DNA of 64,000 nucleotides, taken from NCBI RefSeq assembly GCF_022758145.1, contig NZ_JAJVDH010000008.1:1-64000 (forward strand), written 5' to 3'. Shown here in pieces: positions 17,372-26,286 of the stretch. This DNA is from Pontibacter vulgaris (GTDB taxonomy: Bacteria > Bacteroidota > Bacteroidia > Cytophagales > Hymenobacteraceae). Under the pieces are notes generated by a model, which saw nothing but the letters and a program-made list of their open reading frames with translations, was not told the origin of the DNA and searched no databases. A program made the translations under genes and the position numbers. How positions within the stretch are numbered: position 1 is the stretch's first letter; every line of letters starts with the position of its first letter.

Positions 17372-17707
17372 ATGAAAGCAATCAAAACAATTTTCGATGT
17401 TCTGGTAGTAGCCTTTGTTTTATTTACAGCCCTGCTACTTACCGCTGTACTTGATGAGAACGAGATTTTCAGGATTACTTCCGAAATCCAGCGCCTTAAC
17501 CTTTACATGTTGCTGGTAGCAGCAGGAAGTGGCCTGGCTATAGTTAAGCTCCTGGTAAATAAACTATACATAAACGCCGTAAAGCACGACCTGCACATGG
17601 CGCAATTAAAAATAAACGAACTGAAAGCTGACCTGTACGAAAAACGACAGGCTTTTAGAAGCAACAGCTACCGCCACTCCATGATGGAGGAAGCCATAGC
17701 CAGCTAA
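17372..17707 (+). CDS. two-helix membrane protein with coiled-coil tail, unknown function
   Basis: A 111-residue protein with two predicted membrane segments (about residues 8-25 and 44-64) and a charged helical C-terminus with KHDLHMAQLKINELKADLYEKRQAF, likely a coiled coil. It ends 12 bases before gmhA and may be its operon partner. I recognise no family. Confidence 0.65.
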   Translation: MKAIKTIFDVLVVAFVLFTALLLTAVLDENEIFRITSEIQRLNLYMLLVAAGSGLAIVKLLVNKLYINAVKHDLHMAQLKINELKADLYEKRQAFRSNSYRHSMMEEAIAS

Positions 17708-17719
17708 TAAATCATAAAA

Positions 17720-18292
17720 ATGAGCAATACCATACTTACAGAGCTAACAGAAGCTCAGAATACGCTTACCAATTTTATCGCTGACCCGGCTAACATTGCC
17801 GCTATAGAACAGGCTGCCACAATAATGGGCGATGCCATACTTGCCGGCAGAAAAATTATTTCGTGCGGCAACGGCGGCTCTATGTGCGATGCCATGCACT
17901 TTGCCGAAGAACTAACCGGCCGCTACCGCGATAACCGCAAGGCTATTCCGGCTATTTCTATTTCTGATGCCAGCCACATGAGCTGCGTGGGCAACGACTA
18001 TGGGTACGACTTTGTATTCTCGCGCTACCTGGAGGCCTTAGGCAATAACGGCGATGTATTGTTAGCTATAAGCACCAGCGGTAACTCGGGCAACGTGCTT
18101 AAAGCTGCCGAAACCGCTAAAGCCAAAGGCATGAAAGTAGTAGGCCTGACGGGTAAAGATGGTGGCAAACTGGCTCCGCTCTGCGATGTAGAAATCAGGG
18201 TACCACACACTGGCTATGCCGACCGCGTACAGGAAATTCATATTAAAGTAATTCACATACTTATACTGTTGCTGGAGAAAAGGTTGGTGTAA
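17720..18292 (+). CDS. gmhA: D-sedoheptulose-7-phosphate isomerase
   Basis: A 190-residue SIS-domain enzyme that converts sedoheptulose 7-phosphate to D-glycero-D-manno-heptose 7-phosphate, the first step to ADP-heptose for LPS core. The motifs are [22 protein letters not shown], the [15 protein letters not shown] phosphate-binding loop and the terminal [12 protein letters not shown] segment, all characteristic of GmhA. The Glu and His metal ligands in FAEELTGR and EIHIKVIH are present. The other heptose genes are not in this window. A hairpin follows the stop. Confidence 0.93.
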   Translation: MSNTILTELTEAQNTLTNFIADPANIAAIEQAATIMGDAILAGRKIISCGNGGSMCDAMHFAEELTGRYRDNRKAIPAISISDASHMSCVGNDYGYDFVFSRYLEALGNNGDVLLAISTSGNSGNVLKAAETAKAKGMKVVGLTGKDGGKLAPLCDVEIRVPHTGYADRVQEIHIKVIHILILLLEKRLV

Positions 18293-18336
18293 GTTATACT
18301 TCAGTAACAAGACACAGCGCAAATATTATTGCGTAT

Positions 18337-18374
18337 AAAAGGGAGGTAACTACAAGTATAGTTGCTTCCCTTTT
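18337..18374 (+). terminator. imperfect terminator after gmhA
   Basis: AAAAGGGA ... AACTA pairs with TAGTT ... TCCCTTTT, with small bulges, around CAAG. It ends 15 bases before the next gene's start and the sequence after it is dense in the TATACTT word. Confidence 0.65.
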
Positions 18375-18389
18375 ATACTTTATACTATC

Positions 18390-19067
18390 ATGTACAGATT
18401 TATACTTTACTTTATACTTGTTCTGCTACTTGGCTCCTGCGAAAGCCGCCGCCAGCCAGAGCAGACAACAGGAACCACTTCAACTTCAGAAAAGACAAAT
18501 AAAACGGCAGCTATACCTGCGCCTACAAAACCTGCCAGGCCTGCGGCCACGCAAAAACCAGATTCCTTATTCATGATTGTACCGGGCCAGCGGATAGGGC
18601 AAATAAGTTTAGGCGAAACGGCAGAAATGGTAAACAGTAAATTAGGCCAGCCTGATAGTGGCGATGCAGCTATGGGTAAAGCCCTCACTTTCTGGATAAA
18701 TCCGGATGAAAAGAAAGTACGACAGTATGTAGCGGTATACTTTGTGCGCAGCACAGATGGCGCAGCGGAAGCCATGCGGGCACAACAGATACAGGTTTCT
18801 TCTCCGGCTTTTAAAACCCAGCACGGCCTTGGCACTGGCAGTAAGCTCAGCAACATCAGGGGCAAGTATAAATTGCAGCCAATGGCTTATTATACCAACG
18901 AAAAACAAAAACAGGTATACATTTACGATGATGAAGACCAGGGCATTGCCTTTGAGGTAACCACCCCCGACAGCCTTTGCACAGCCATTACTATACACAA
19001 AGCCGGCGAAAGTATAACCGATACCTACCTGCCCCTGCACCCCGACATGATACGGCTGAAAGAATAA
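18390..19067 (+). CDS. lipoprotein with SmpA/OmlA-like domain
   Basis: A 225-residue secreted lipoprotein. Signal peptide with lipobox LLLGSC, lipidated Cys about residue 17, then a Thr/Ala/Pro-rich linker (about 20-60) before a globular domain beginning VPGQRIGQISLGETAEMVNSKLGQPD. The pattern GQISLGET..V...LGQPD is that of SmpA/OmlA-like (BamE-type) modules, which often occur in lipoproteins of other function. Codons for its first residues, Phe-Ile-Leu-Tyr-Phe-Ile-Leu, use ATA-CTT twice. It is separated from comM by about 110 bases. Function unknown. Confidence 0.75.
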   Translation: MYRFILYFILVLLLGSCESRRQPEQTTGTTSTSEKTNKTAAIPAPTKPARPAATQKPDSLFMIVPGQRIGQISLGETAEMVNSKLGQPDSGDAAMGKALTFWINPDEKKVRQYVAVYFVRSTDGAAEAMRAQQIQVSSPAFKTQHGLGTGSKLSNIRGKYKLQPMAYYTNEKQKQVYIYDDEDQGIAFEVTTPDSLCTAITIHKAGESITDTYLPLHPDMIRLKE

Positions 19068-19121
19068 GTTTTTGAGGAACTACGAGAAAGTAAAACAAAG
19101 CCGGTATTACTTGGAATCAAT

Positions 19122-19129
19122 TAACTTTG
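19122..19129 (+). promoter_or_regulatory. promoter box of comM
   Basis: TAACTTTG is an exact TAnnTTTG box, 48 bases before the ATG at 19178. It sits on top of a possible in-frame TTG start at 19127, showing that the longer reading is not the true gene start. Confidence 0.6.
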
Positions 19130-19177
19130 AGCTTTGTTGCGTCTCAAAATCATCCAATTTATACTTTAACAGGAAGC

Positions 19178-20716
19178 ATGCTTATTAAGACGTTTGGCAG
19201 CGCCGTGCAAGGGGTTAATGCCTACACCATTACCATAGAAGTTAGTGTAAGCGCAGGTACAAAATACTTTTTAGTAGGATTACCCGATAATGCAGTTAAA
19301 GAAGGCGAGCAGCGCATAGAGTCTGCCCTTAAACAATACGGCTACAAAATGCCACGGCAGAAAGTGGTTATCAACATGGCACCTGCCGATATCCGCAAAG
19401 AGGGCTCTGCCTACGACCTGACAATTGCAATGGGCATAGTAGCAGCCTCCGGACAGATAGCTTCCGATAAACTTTCGCAGTATATGATTATGGGTGAGCT
19501 TTCGCTGGATGGTTCGTTACGCCCGATTAAAGGGGTACTGCCTATTGCTATACAGGCCCGCAAAGAAGGTTTTAAAGGATTTATACTTCCAATGCAAAAT
19601 GCCCGCGAAGCTGCCATTGTTAATAACCTGGATATTATAGGCGTAGAGAACATAAAACAAGCCATCGAATTTTTAGATGGACAGCGTCACATAGAACCTC
19701 TTATAGTTGATACCCGCGAAGTATTCCAGAACAGTGCCGATCAGTATGCCGCCGATTTTGCCGATGTGCAAGGGCAGGAAAATATTAAACGCGCGCTGGA
19801 AATTGCAGCCGCCGGTGGCCATAACGTGATTATGATCGGCCCGCCGGGAGCAGGCAAGACCATGCTTGCCAAGCGGCTGCCCTCTATACTTCCGCCACTA
19901 TCCATGCACGAAGCACTGGAAACTACCAAGATACACTCGGTTGCAGGCAAATTAGGTGAGGCAGGCTCTTTGCTTTACACCCGTCCTTACCGCGCACCAC
20001 ACCATACTATTTCAGATGTGGCATTGGTTGGCGGTGGCGGCATTCCGCAACCCGGCGAAATATCATTAGCGCATAATGGTGTGTTATTTTTAGATGAGTT
20101 GCCGGAATTTAAAAGAACAGTGCTGGAGGTTATGCGCCAGCCGCTGGAGGAACGCAAGGTAACCATATCGAGGGCTAAAACCACACTCGATTTTCCGGCT
20201 AATTTTATGCTGGTAGCTAGTATGAACCCTTGCCCCTGCGGCTATTATAACCATCCGGAGAAAGAATGTGTATGCGGATCGGGTGTTGTGCAACGCTACC
20301 TGAACAAAGTTAGCGGCCCTTTACTTGACCGCATAGACTTACACGTGGAAGTTACGCCTGTTACATTTGATGAGATGACTGCCACCCGCAAAACGGAAAA
20401 CAGCCAAGATATACGCGAAAGGGTAGTAACAGCGCGTCGCCTCCAGAACGAACGCTTTAAAGAAGTGCCGCACATATACTCCAACGCCATGATGCCGTCG
20501 CAAATGGTAAAAGAAATCTGCGAAATAAACGAGGCCGGAAAAGCACTGCTAAAAACTGCAATGGAGCGGCTTGGGCTTTCTGCCCGCGCTTATGACCGCA
20601 TCTTAAAAGTAAGCAGAACTATTGCAGACTTAGCCAATAGCGAACAAATAAGAATTGAACATTTAGCAGAAGCTATACAATACCGCAGCCTCGACAGAGA
20701 AGGATGGGCCGGATAA
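19178..20716 (+). CDS. comM: YifB/ComM family Mg-chelatase-like AAA+ ATPase
   Basis: A 512-residue protein starting MLIKTFGSAVQGVNAYTITIEV, the standard ComM beginning. An N-terminal Lon-like beta domain (about 1-180) leads to an AAA+ module with Walker A GPPGAGKTML near 205-214, LFLDELPEF and NPCPCGYYNHPEKECVCG, the cysteine-rich insertion of the family. ComM is a helicase that drives branch migration during chromosomal recombination after natural transformation in Haemophilus and Vibrio; homologues are also found in non-competent species. The ATG was chosen over the upstream TTG because the promoter box overlaps that TTG. A 15-bp terminator follows. Confidence 0.93.
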   Translation: MLIKTFGSAVQGVNAYTITIEVSVSAGTKYFLVGLPDNAVKEGEQRIESALKQYGYKMPRQKVVINMAPADIRKEGSAYDLTIAMGIVAASGQIASDKLSQYMIMGELSLDGSLRPIKGVLPIAIQARKEGFKGFILPMQNAREAAIVNNLDIIGVENIKQAIEFLDGQRHIEPLIVDTREVFQNSADQYAADFADVQGQENIKRALEIAAAGGHNVIMIGPPGAGKTMLAKRLPSILPPLSMHEALETTKIHSVAGKLGEAGSLLYTRPYRAPHHTISDVALVGGGGIPQPGEISLAHNGVLFLDELPEFKRTVLEVMRQPLEERKVTISRAKTTLDFPANFMLVASMNPCPCGYYNHPEKECVCGSGVVQRYLNKVSGPLLDRIDLHVEVTPVTFDEMTATRKTENSQDIRERVVTARRLQNERFKEVPHIYSNAMMPSQMVKEICEINEAGKALLKTAMERLGLSARAYDRILKVSRTIADLANSEQIRIEHLAEAIQYRSLDREGWAG

Positions 20717-20754
20717 GCCAACACATTAGTAAACACATGTAAACCAATGTTTTA

Positions 20755-20789
20755 AAAAAGGCAACAACTACTTAAGTTGTTGCCTTTTT
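20755..20789 (+). terminator. terminator of comM
   Basis: A 15-bp perfect stem, AAAAAGGCAACAACT (20755-20769) with AGTTGTTGCCTTTTT (20775-20789), closes a 5-base loop. Confidence 0.9.
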
Positions 20790-20959
20790 CGTATAACAAG
20801 GTAGCCAATGTAGTAATAATGCAAGCATTGGCTTCATAACAAAAGTATAATTATGTTATACTTTTATAAAAAGCATCCGTAAGAGGCATACATCAGACAA
20901 GTGCAGGCCTTTGTTGTTGATTTGAGTGTTTGATCTATTATCAGTTAACCAACTTTACT

Positions 20960-21550
20960 ATGAAGAAAACAATTCTATTATTCGTTTTTGTGCTGGCAAC
21001 TTTTGCAGCTGCCCAGGCACAGGCTCCGCGCATAGGTTTGCGCGCGGGTCTCAATTACTCTGGCTTCGAAGGCGACGATGCCGATAACCTCGGCGTTGAT
21101 GATATGATGTTTGGCTTTCATGCCGGCTTAACTGCCAACGTACCCTTGGTAGAAGATTTCTTTTCTGTGCAGCCTGAAGTTTTATTTTCTAAAAAAGGCG
21201 CTGAATCTAAAGATGATGATGTGAAGTATAAGTTAAGCTACATCGATGTTCCTGTACTTGCCCGCGTTAATGCAGGCCCTATTTATTTTGAAGGCGGCCC
21301 GCAGGTTTCTTTCAGAATAGGTGGCGATATTGAAGTGCAAGGCACCAACGTAGACGATGACCTCGATCAGTTTAAGGCTACAAGCTTAGGCTATGCTGCC
21401 GGTTTAGGGTTAGGCTCTACTCCGCTTGGCTTAAGTGTGGGCGTGCGTTATAACGGCGACATTTCTAAAATGAACGACAATGACAATGCCCCTGAATTCA
21501 GAAATTCCGTTTTCATGTTTACAGTAGGTTTTAACATACCTACCAGATAA
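20960..21550 (+). CDS. outer-membrane beta-barrel protein, PorT-like family (copy 1 of 4)
   Basis: A 196-residue exported barrel. Start chosen at MKKTILLFVFVLATFAAAQAQ, a clean signal peptide cut after AQAQ, and not ten codons upstream. The mature part has glycine/aromatic strands: RIGLRAGLNYSGF, FHAGLTANVPL, PEVLFSKKG, YIDVPVLARV, GPIYFEGGPQVSF, LGYAAGLGLGS. It is the first of four tandem paralogues. The family is known from PorT of Porphyromonas, although here the barrels are smaller and of unknown role. It is followed by a 16-bp terminator. Confidence 0.85.
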   Translation: MKKTILLFVFVLATFAAAQAQAPRIGLRAGLNYSGFEGDDADNLGVDDMMFGFHAGLTANVPLVEDFFSVQPEVLFSKKGAESKDDDVKYKLSYIDVPVLARVNAGPIYFEGGPQVSFRIGGDIEVQGTNVDDDLDQFKATSLGYAAGLGLGSTPLGLSVGVRYNGDISKMNDNDNAPEFRNSVFMFTVGFNIPTR

Positions 21551-21578
21551 TTCCGACATTAGTACAAATAAAACTATG

Positions 21579-21615
21579 AACACAAAAGCCCGGCTATAGG
21601 CCGGGCTTTTGTGTT
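21579..21615 (+). terminator. terminator between barrel genes 1 and 2
   Basis: A 16-bp perfect stem (21579-21594 with 21600-21615), loop TATAG, GC-rich core AAGCCCGGC. Confidence 0.85.
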
Positions 21616-21739
21616 TTCTAATACACCTAAAGCTCTGCATATTTTTAACACCTCAGGTTGTAAAGTATAGCTAATAAAATTTACATTAGTACTTGATTTA
21701 TAGTTCTTCTTTTTGAAACCATAAACTTAAAGTATACTT

Positions 21740-22333
21740 ATGAAAAAATTTTTACTGCTTTCGGTCTTGTTCACAATCTTAGCCTTTTCATGCTATGCAC
21801 AAAAACCAAGTATAGCGTTTAGGTTGGGCGGCAACTATTCCAATTTCTCCGGCTCCGATGCAGAAGAGCTTGACCTGAAAGGAATCTGGGGTGGCCATGG
21901 GGGAGTTATAATAACTGTGCCCGTTGTAAAAAATTATGTCGGTATTAAGACAGATATTATTTACTCTATGAAAGGTGCCGCAACCGAAGATGATAGCCTG
22001 CGCATTACCTTAGGTTATATTGATATGCCCATCCTGGGCCAACTAACAGCTGGCCCTTTTTACATGGAAGCCGGACCTCAGCTTTCTTTTAAGGTAAGCG
22101 ATAATTTTAAGAACGAGAGTGGCCGCACCGATCTTGAAAGTATAAACAACAGTTTTAAGCGCACAAGCCTAAGTTATGCAGCAGGCGCCGGCATCCGGAT
22201 ACCTGCTATAGGTATGAGTATTGGCATGCGCTACAACGGAGATTTATCTAACCTGGTAGATAATATCGATGACAGGGAGTTCAGGAATTCGCTGCTTATG
22301 CTTACAACAAGCTTCGGCATCCCGAGCAAATAA
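21740..22333 (+). CDS. outer-membrane beta-barrel protein, PorT-like family (copy 2 of 4)
   Basis: A 197-residue barrel with signal peptide MKKFLLLSVLFTILAFSCYAQ. The cysteine at residue 18 lies in FSCYAQ; it is not a good lipobox, since signal peptidase I at CYAQ fits better. Strand pattern parallels copy 1: AFRLGGNYSNF, YVGIKTDIIYSMKG, YIDMPILGQL, GPFYMEAGPQLSF, LSYAAGAGI, MRYNGDLSNL. No strong hairpin is seen after the stop, unlike its neighbours. Confidence 0.82.
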   Translation: MKKFLLLSVLFTILAFSCYAQKPSIAFRLGGNYSNFSGSDAEELDLKGIWGGHGGVIITVPVVKNYVGIKTDIIYSMKGAATEDDSLRITLGYIDMPILGQLTAGPFYMEAGPQLSFKVSDNFKNESGRTDLESINNSFKRTSLSYAAGAGIRIPAIGMSIGMRYNGDLSNLVDNIDDREFRNSLLMLTTSFGIPSK

Positions 22334-22528
22334 GCCCCTGTTTATCTAACAAAATCAGTGCAATTAATTTTTTTGCTGAAATTTTTTAAGGTTCGTACTC
22401 AGCGAGTTGCGAAGCAAGTATAGCTATTTCTTAATAATTCGCATCTTTTCATATCCAAAATGCCGTATACGTTGCGTTACATGGTACGAAATGTGTTATC
22501 ACAAGTATCAAAACAAAACTTAACAATT

Positions 22529-23191
22529 ATGAAGAAGCTATTATTTTTAATCGTATTTGCTTTTGCAACCGTATCGGCGGCACAGGCTCAGAATGTAAAA
22601 TTTGGTGTAAGAGGTGGTGCTAACATCTCTAACCTGTCTGGCGATTTACGCGATGAAGACAGATTTGAGAACAAGGTTGGTTTTCATGCCGGTGCTACAC
22701 TTAACTTTGGTATAGTTGATGATTTCTTCTCTATACAGCCAGAGTTGCTTTACTCTCAGAAAGGCTTTAAGAACAGCGACAGCGAAGTAACTATCTTAGG
22801 CCAGACCAGACGCCGCGAAGGTAAAGTAAACTATAACTACTTAGAGCTACCTGTGCTGGCACGTATTAAGGCTGGCCCACTATACTTTGAAGGTGGCCCG
22901 CAGGCATCTTACCTGTTAAGCGTTAATAACGAGACAAAGACTTACGTGAACAACAACCTGCAGTCTACTACCCGCGACGAAAACAGCAAAGAAGGTTTAG
23001 CTGAATTTGAATTAGGTTATGCCGCTGGTATCGGTCTTGCAGCTGGTAATGGCCTGAGCCTGGGTGTTCGCTACAACGGCAGCTTCAGCGATTTTGTAGA
23101 TGAAGATGTAAACTTTGAAGGCGACCTTACTAACGCACGCCACTCAACTATAATGGTTACACTTGGCTTTACTCTGCCATCAGCCAGATAA
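22529..23191 (+). CDS. outer-membrane beta-barrel protein, PorT-like family (copy 3 of 4)
   Basis: A 220-residue barrel. The start MKKLLFLIVFAFATVSAAQAQ gives a normal signal peptide and avoids 23 upstream codons lacking one. Shared strands include FGVRGGANISNLSG, FFSIQPELLYSQKG, YLELPVLARIKAGPLYFEGGPQASYLL, LGYAAGIGL and GVRYNGSFSDFV. It is slightly longer than copies 1 and 2 through an insertion around the NNETKTYVNNNLQ loop. Followed by a terminator at 23212. Confidence 0.82.
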   Translation: MKKLLFLIVFAFATVSAAQAQNVKFGVRGGANISNLSGDLRDEDRFENKVGFHAGATLNFGIVDDFFSIQPELLYSQKGFKNSDSEVTILGQTRRREGKVNYNYLELPVLARIKAGPLYFEGGPQASYLLSVNNETKTYVNNNLQSTTRDENSKEGLAEFELGYAAGIGLAAGNGLSLGVRYNGSFSDFVDEDVNFEGDLTNARHSTIMVTLGFTLPSAR

Positions 23192-23211
23192 TTTAATTTC
23201 TGCCAATATTG

Positions 23212-23241
23212 AAAAAGCCCTGCCTTAGTGCAGGGCTTTTT
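23212..23241 (+). terminator. terminator after barrel gene 3
   Basis: AAAAAGCCCTGC (23212-23223) pairs with GCAGGGCTTTTT (23230-23241), loop CTTAGT. Confidence 0.85.
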
Positions 23242-23334
23242 TTATGCTTTATACTTCGCGTTTAACTATTTAGCAGCTACTATAGTACAACATAGCAGAG
23301 CCAGTTTATACTTCAACCTATCTGCTGTAAAACT

Positions 23335-23973
23335 ATGAAAGCATTTATACTTCCGATTGTTCTTATACTTTCGTTGCCGGTACAGGCCCAGTTCTTTCAT
23401 GTAGGTGCAAAGGCGGGTGGAGGATTTTCTAATGCGCTTGGCAGCGATGCAAAATCGAATGTAAACTATAAAGCAGGTTTACATTCGGGGCTTATACTTA
23501 ACCTTGAGTTCTCGCCAGTTTTCGCTACCCAGCTAGAACCGCAATACAGCACCAAAGGCTTTACATACGACGATTATCCTACTGAACAAGGCGAAGCTTT
23601 AGCCGGAGATGTTGCACTTCGCTACTTAGAAATACCATTAATAGCCCAGGTAAAAAAGGCCTCGTTATTTGCAGAGGCTGGCCCCTACATTGGTTTTTTG
23701 CTGAACACGAAGAGCGATGTGAACAGGCTGCAACTACAACCTGGCCAGGAACCCATCATATTAGGCGAACGGGAGTTTATAACAGATGAGTTCGAAAAAA
23801 TAGATTATGGTTACGCCGTTGGCGGCGGACTTATACTTGATACCGGCTTCTTTGTAAGTGTGCGCAACACCGGCGGCTTCAGTTCTTTCTCCAAAGACCT
23901 GAACCAGCGTAACTTTAACTGGCAACTATCTATTGGCTACATTATGCCCAGCCGCGCTGCCAGTAATTATTAA
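23335..23973 (+). CDS. outer-membrane beta-barrel protein, PorT-like family (copy 4 of 4)
   Basis: A 212-residue barrel, signal peptide MKAFILPIVLILSLPVQAQ. It is the most diverged of the four: FHVGAKAGGGFSNALGSD, QLEPQYSTKGF, LRYLEIPLIAQVKKASLFAEAGPYIGFLL, DYGYAVGGGL and FVSVRNTGGFSSF. The order of strands matches the others, supporting common descent. A bidirectional terminator lies directly at its stop. Confidence 0.82.
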   Translation: MKAFILPIVLILSLPVQAQFFHVGAKAGGGFSNALGSDAKSNVNYKAGLHSGLILNLEFSPVFATQLEPQYSTKGFTYDDYPTEQGEALAGDVALRYLEIPLIAQVKKASLFAEAGPYIGFLLNTKSDVNRLQLQPGQEPIILGEREFITDEFEKIDYGYAVGGGLILDTGFFVSVRNTGGFSSFSKDLNQRNFNWQLSIGYIMPSRAASNY

Positions 23974-24016
23974 AGCAAAAGCCTTCCCGACGTCTTATCA
24001 GAAAGGCTTTCGCTTT
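23972..24016. terminator. bidirectional terminator between barrel gene 4 and the M20 dipeptidase
   Basis: AAAGCAAAAGCCTT (23972-23985) pairs with AAGGCTTTCGCTTT (24003-24016) with one mismatch, at the convergent gap. Confidence 0.75.
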
Positions 24017-24034
24017 GAAGTATAACTTCCGATT

Positions 24035-25396
24035 TTATTTATTCATTTCAGCGTAGTGCTTATAGAATAATGGTATAGTTTCGATGCCTTTCATAAAGTT
24101 GAAAACACCGAAATGCTCGTTTGGCGAATGTATAGCATCTGAATCAAGTCCGAAGCCCATCAGCACAGAATCAAGGCCAAGCTCTGATTTGAACATAGCC
24201 ACAATCGGAATAGAGCCACCGCTGCGTACCGGAATTGGCTTCACACCAAATGTTTCTTCGTATGCTTTAGATGCTGCCTGGTAAGCTACCGAGTCTGTTG
24301 GGGTAACAACCGGCTCGCCACCGTGGTGTGGTTTAACCACAACCTTTACACTTGCCGGAGCTATACTTTCAAAGTGCTTCTGAAATTTTTCAGTAATCTC
24401 ATCGGCTGTCTGGTTAGGCACCAAACGCATCGAAATTTTGGCATAGGCTTTAGAAGCGATCACAGTTTTGGCACCTTCGCCTGTATAACCTCCCCATATA
24501 CCATTCACATCAAGCGTTGGCCTGATCGAGTTGCGCTCCATTGTGCTGTAACCAGCTTCGCCATGAACATCGCCCAAATCCAACGCTTTTTTATACTTCT
24601 CCAGGTCAAAAGGGGCGCGGGCCATTTCGGCGCGTTCTTCCTGGCTTAGCTCCTGCACGTTATCATAAAAGCCAGGTATAGTTATGTGGTTGTTCTCGTC
24701 ATGCAACGAGGCTATCATCTGGCAAAGTATGTTTATCGGGTTGGCTACTGCGCCACCATAAAGTCCGGAGTGCAGATCACGGTTCGGGCCCGTTACTTCT
24801 ACCTCCACATAGCTCAGGCCACGCAGGCCGGTAGTAATAGATGGCACATCGTTAGCCAGCATACCTGTATCCGAGATCAGGATTACATCGCCTTTCAGTT
24901 TTTCTTTGTTGTTCTTTACAAAGGTACCCAGGTTAGCAGATCCAACTTCTTCTTCACCTTCTATCATGAACTTCACGTTGCAAGGCAGGGCATTGTTTTT
25001 CATCATTACCTCAAACGCCTTTACGTGCATGTACATCTGGCCTTTGTCGTCGCAGGCACCGCGGGCATATATTTTGCCGTCTTTAATTACCGGCTCAAAA
25101 GGCGGCGAAGTCCATAGTTCGTAAGGGTCGGCTGGTTGTACATCATAATGCCCGTATACCAGCACGGTTGGCAAATTCGGGTCGATAATCTTCTCACCAT
25201 ACACGATGGGGTAACCTGCTGTTTCGCAAAGTTCCACGTGGTCGGCACCGGCCTCGCGTATTTTTTCGGCTACAAACTCTGCCGTGCGAATCACATCCTG
25301 CTTAAATTTCGGGTCAGCGCTTACAGACGGAATGCGCAGCATATCCAGCAGCTCATTTACAAATCTGTCTTTGTTTTCGGAGATATATTGGTTCAT
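24035..25396 (-). CDS. M20 family dipeptidase (ArgE/DapE/CNDP-like)
   Basis: A 453-residue zinc aminoacylase-type enzyme. Metal-site motifs: VLVYGHYDVQPADP with the first His-Asp, ARGACDDKGQMYMH with the bridging Asp, and IEGEEEVGSANL with the catalytic Glu pair. The large interdomain lid with DLHSGLYGGAVANP is the dimerisation domain. Near the C-terminus VRSGGSIPIVAMF and AIHSPNEHFG provide the remaining ligand. The chain matches cytosolic dipeptidases of carnosinase type rather than DapE. Probably a housekeeping peptidase of cytosolic dipeptides. It sits alone downstream of plsY, with a terminator between. Confidence 0.92.
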   Translation of the reverse strand: MNQYISENKDRFVNELLDMLRIPSVSADPKFKQDVIRTAEFVAEKIREAGADHVELCETAGYPIVYGEKIIDPNLPTVLVYGHYDVQPADPYELWTSPPFEPVIKDGKIYARGACDDKGQMYMHVKAFEVMMKNNALPCNVKFMIEGEEEVGSANLGTFVKNNKEKLKGDVILISDTGMLANDVPSITTGLRGLSYVEVEVTGPNRDLHSGLYGGAVANPINILCQMIASLHDENNHITIPGFYDNVQELSQEERAEMARAPFDLEKYKKALDLGDVHGEAGYSTMERNSIRPTLDVNGIWGGYTGEGAKTVIASKAYAKISMRLVPNQTADEITEKFQKHFESIAPASVKVVVKPHHGGEPVVTPTDSVAYQAASKAYEETFGVKPIPVRSGGSIPIVAMFKSELGLDSVLMGFGLDSDAIHSPNEHFGVFNFMKGIETIPLFYKHYAEMNK

Positions 25397-25433
25397 GCTT
25401 CAGAAACTTGGTTTTGGCTTAAAGTTAATAAAA

Positions 25434-25462
25434 AAAGCCACCCCTGTTTAAAGGATGGCTTC
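25434..25462 (-). terminator. terminator of plsY
   Basis: AAGCCAcCC pairs with GGaTGGCTT with one mismatch, followed on the minus strand by a T run. It lies between the plsY stop and the dipeptidase start. Confidence 0.65.
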
Positions 25463-25484
25463 TTCTTATGCTAAGATTTTATAC

Positions 25485-26129
25485 TTACTTTTTACGGCCC
25501 AGCTTAATATTGGCTTTGCTCTCCTCGCCGGTAAGCAGGCGGTTTATGTTTTTGCGGTGCGTTAATACTACCATGGCAAAAAGCACAAAACCAAATATGA
25601 TAAGTATAGGGTTATCCGGGTGAAAGCGCGGCAACAGTAACAGAATAGGAAAAGCCAGCGCCGCGATCATAGAACCCAGCGAAACATACTTTGATGTAAG
25701 CAGCACAATCACAAAGATCAGCATGCAAACCAATGCAACCTGAGGTTGTATGGCCAGCATCATGCCTAGTAACGTTGCTACTCCTTTTCCGCCTTTAAAG
25801 CGCTCGTACACCGGGAAAATGTGCCCCACTACAGCTAACGCACCAAGTATAAGCTGAAAAATTACCAGGTTATCCGGTTCAATCGCATTAAAGATCACAA
25901 GCAAACCGGCAAGCGACGTAGCTACCCATCCTTTAAAAATATCGATGAGCATCACGATTGTTCCCGGCTTTTTACCCAACACGCGGAAGGTGTTTGTAGC
26001 ACCGGAGTTACCGCTGCCATGCTGCCGTATATCGATGCCATAGTATGCTTTACCTAACCAAACAGCTGTAGAGATGGAGCCTATCAGGTAAGCGGCAATA
26101 CAAAGTATAGCAATCAAAAGTAAATCCAT
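25485..26129 (-). CDS. plsY: glycerol-3-phosphate acyltransferase PlsY
   Basis: A 214-residue membrane acyltransferase that uses acyl-phosphate to make lysophosphatidate. The three PlsY motifs are visible: IGSISTAVWLGKAYYGIDIRQHGSGNSGATN, the central FKGGKGVATLLG, and HRKNINRLLTGEE near the end. It has five or so membrane segments. Start chosen at MDLLLIAI (26129), since the 23 codons upstream are not part of the family. A lone TATATTTG box lies about 95 bases upstream. The usual partner plsX is not in the window. Confidence 0.93.
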   Translation of the reverse strand: MDLLLIAILCIAAYLIGSISTAVWLGKAYYGIDIRQHGSGNSGATNTFRVLGKKPGTIVMLIDIFKGWVATSLAGLLVIFNAIEPDNLVIFQLILGALAVVGHIFPVYERFKGGKGVATLLGMMLAIQPQVALVCMLIFVIVLLTSKYVSLGSMIAALAFPILLLLPRFHPDNPILIIFGFVLFAMVVLTHRKNINRLLTGEESKANIKLGRKK

Positions 26130-26223
26130 GTAATGTAAAAATATATGTATGCTGCCCCTGTAACCAAGCCTAATGCAAATTAGTGCAAAAGCCTGCATCC
26201 CGTTTACGGCCCGGAAGGGGCTT

Positions 26224-26231
26224 CAAATATA
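26224..26231 (-). promoter_or_regulatory. promoter box of plsY
   Basis: The minus strand reads TATATTTG, an exact TAnnTTTG box, between the stop of the 1602-residue gene and plsY. Confidence 0.5.
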
Positions 26232-26286
26232 GTTATAACTTAATTTAAACGCCAAAGACTTTCCGTTGTATACGCTTATATTAAGA

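Noticed and set aside
19127-19177. TTG start of a longer comM reading
   Set aside because: The promoter box TAACTTTG covers this TTG, and family members begin MLIKTFGS at 19178.
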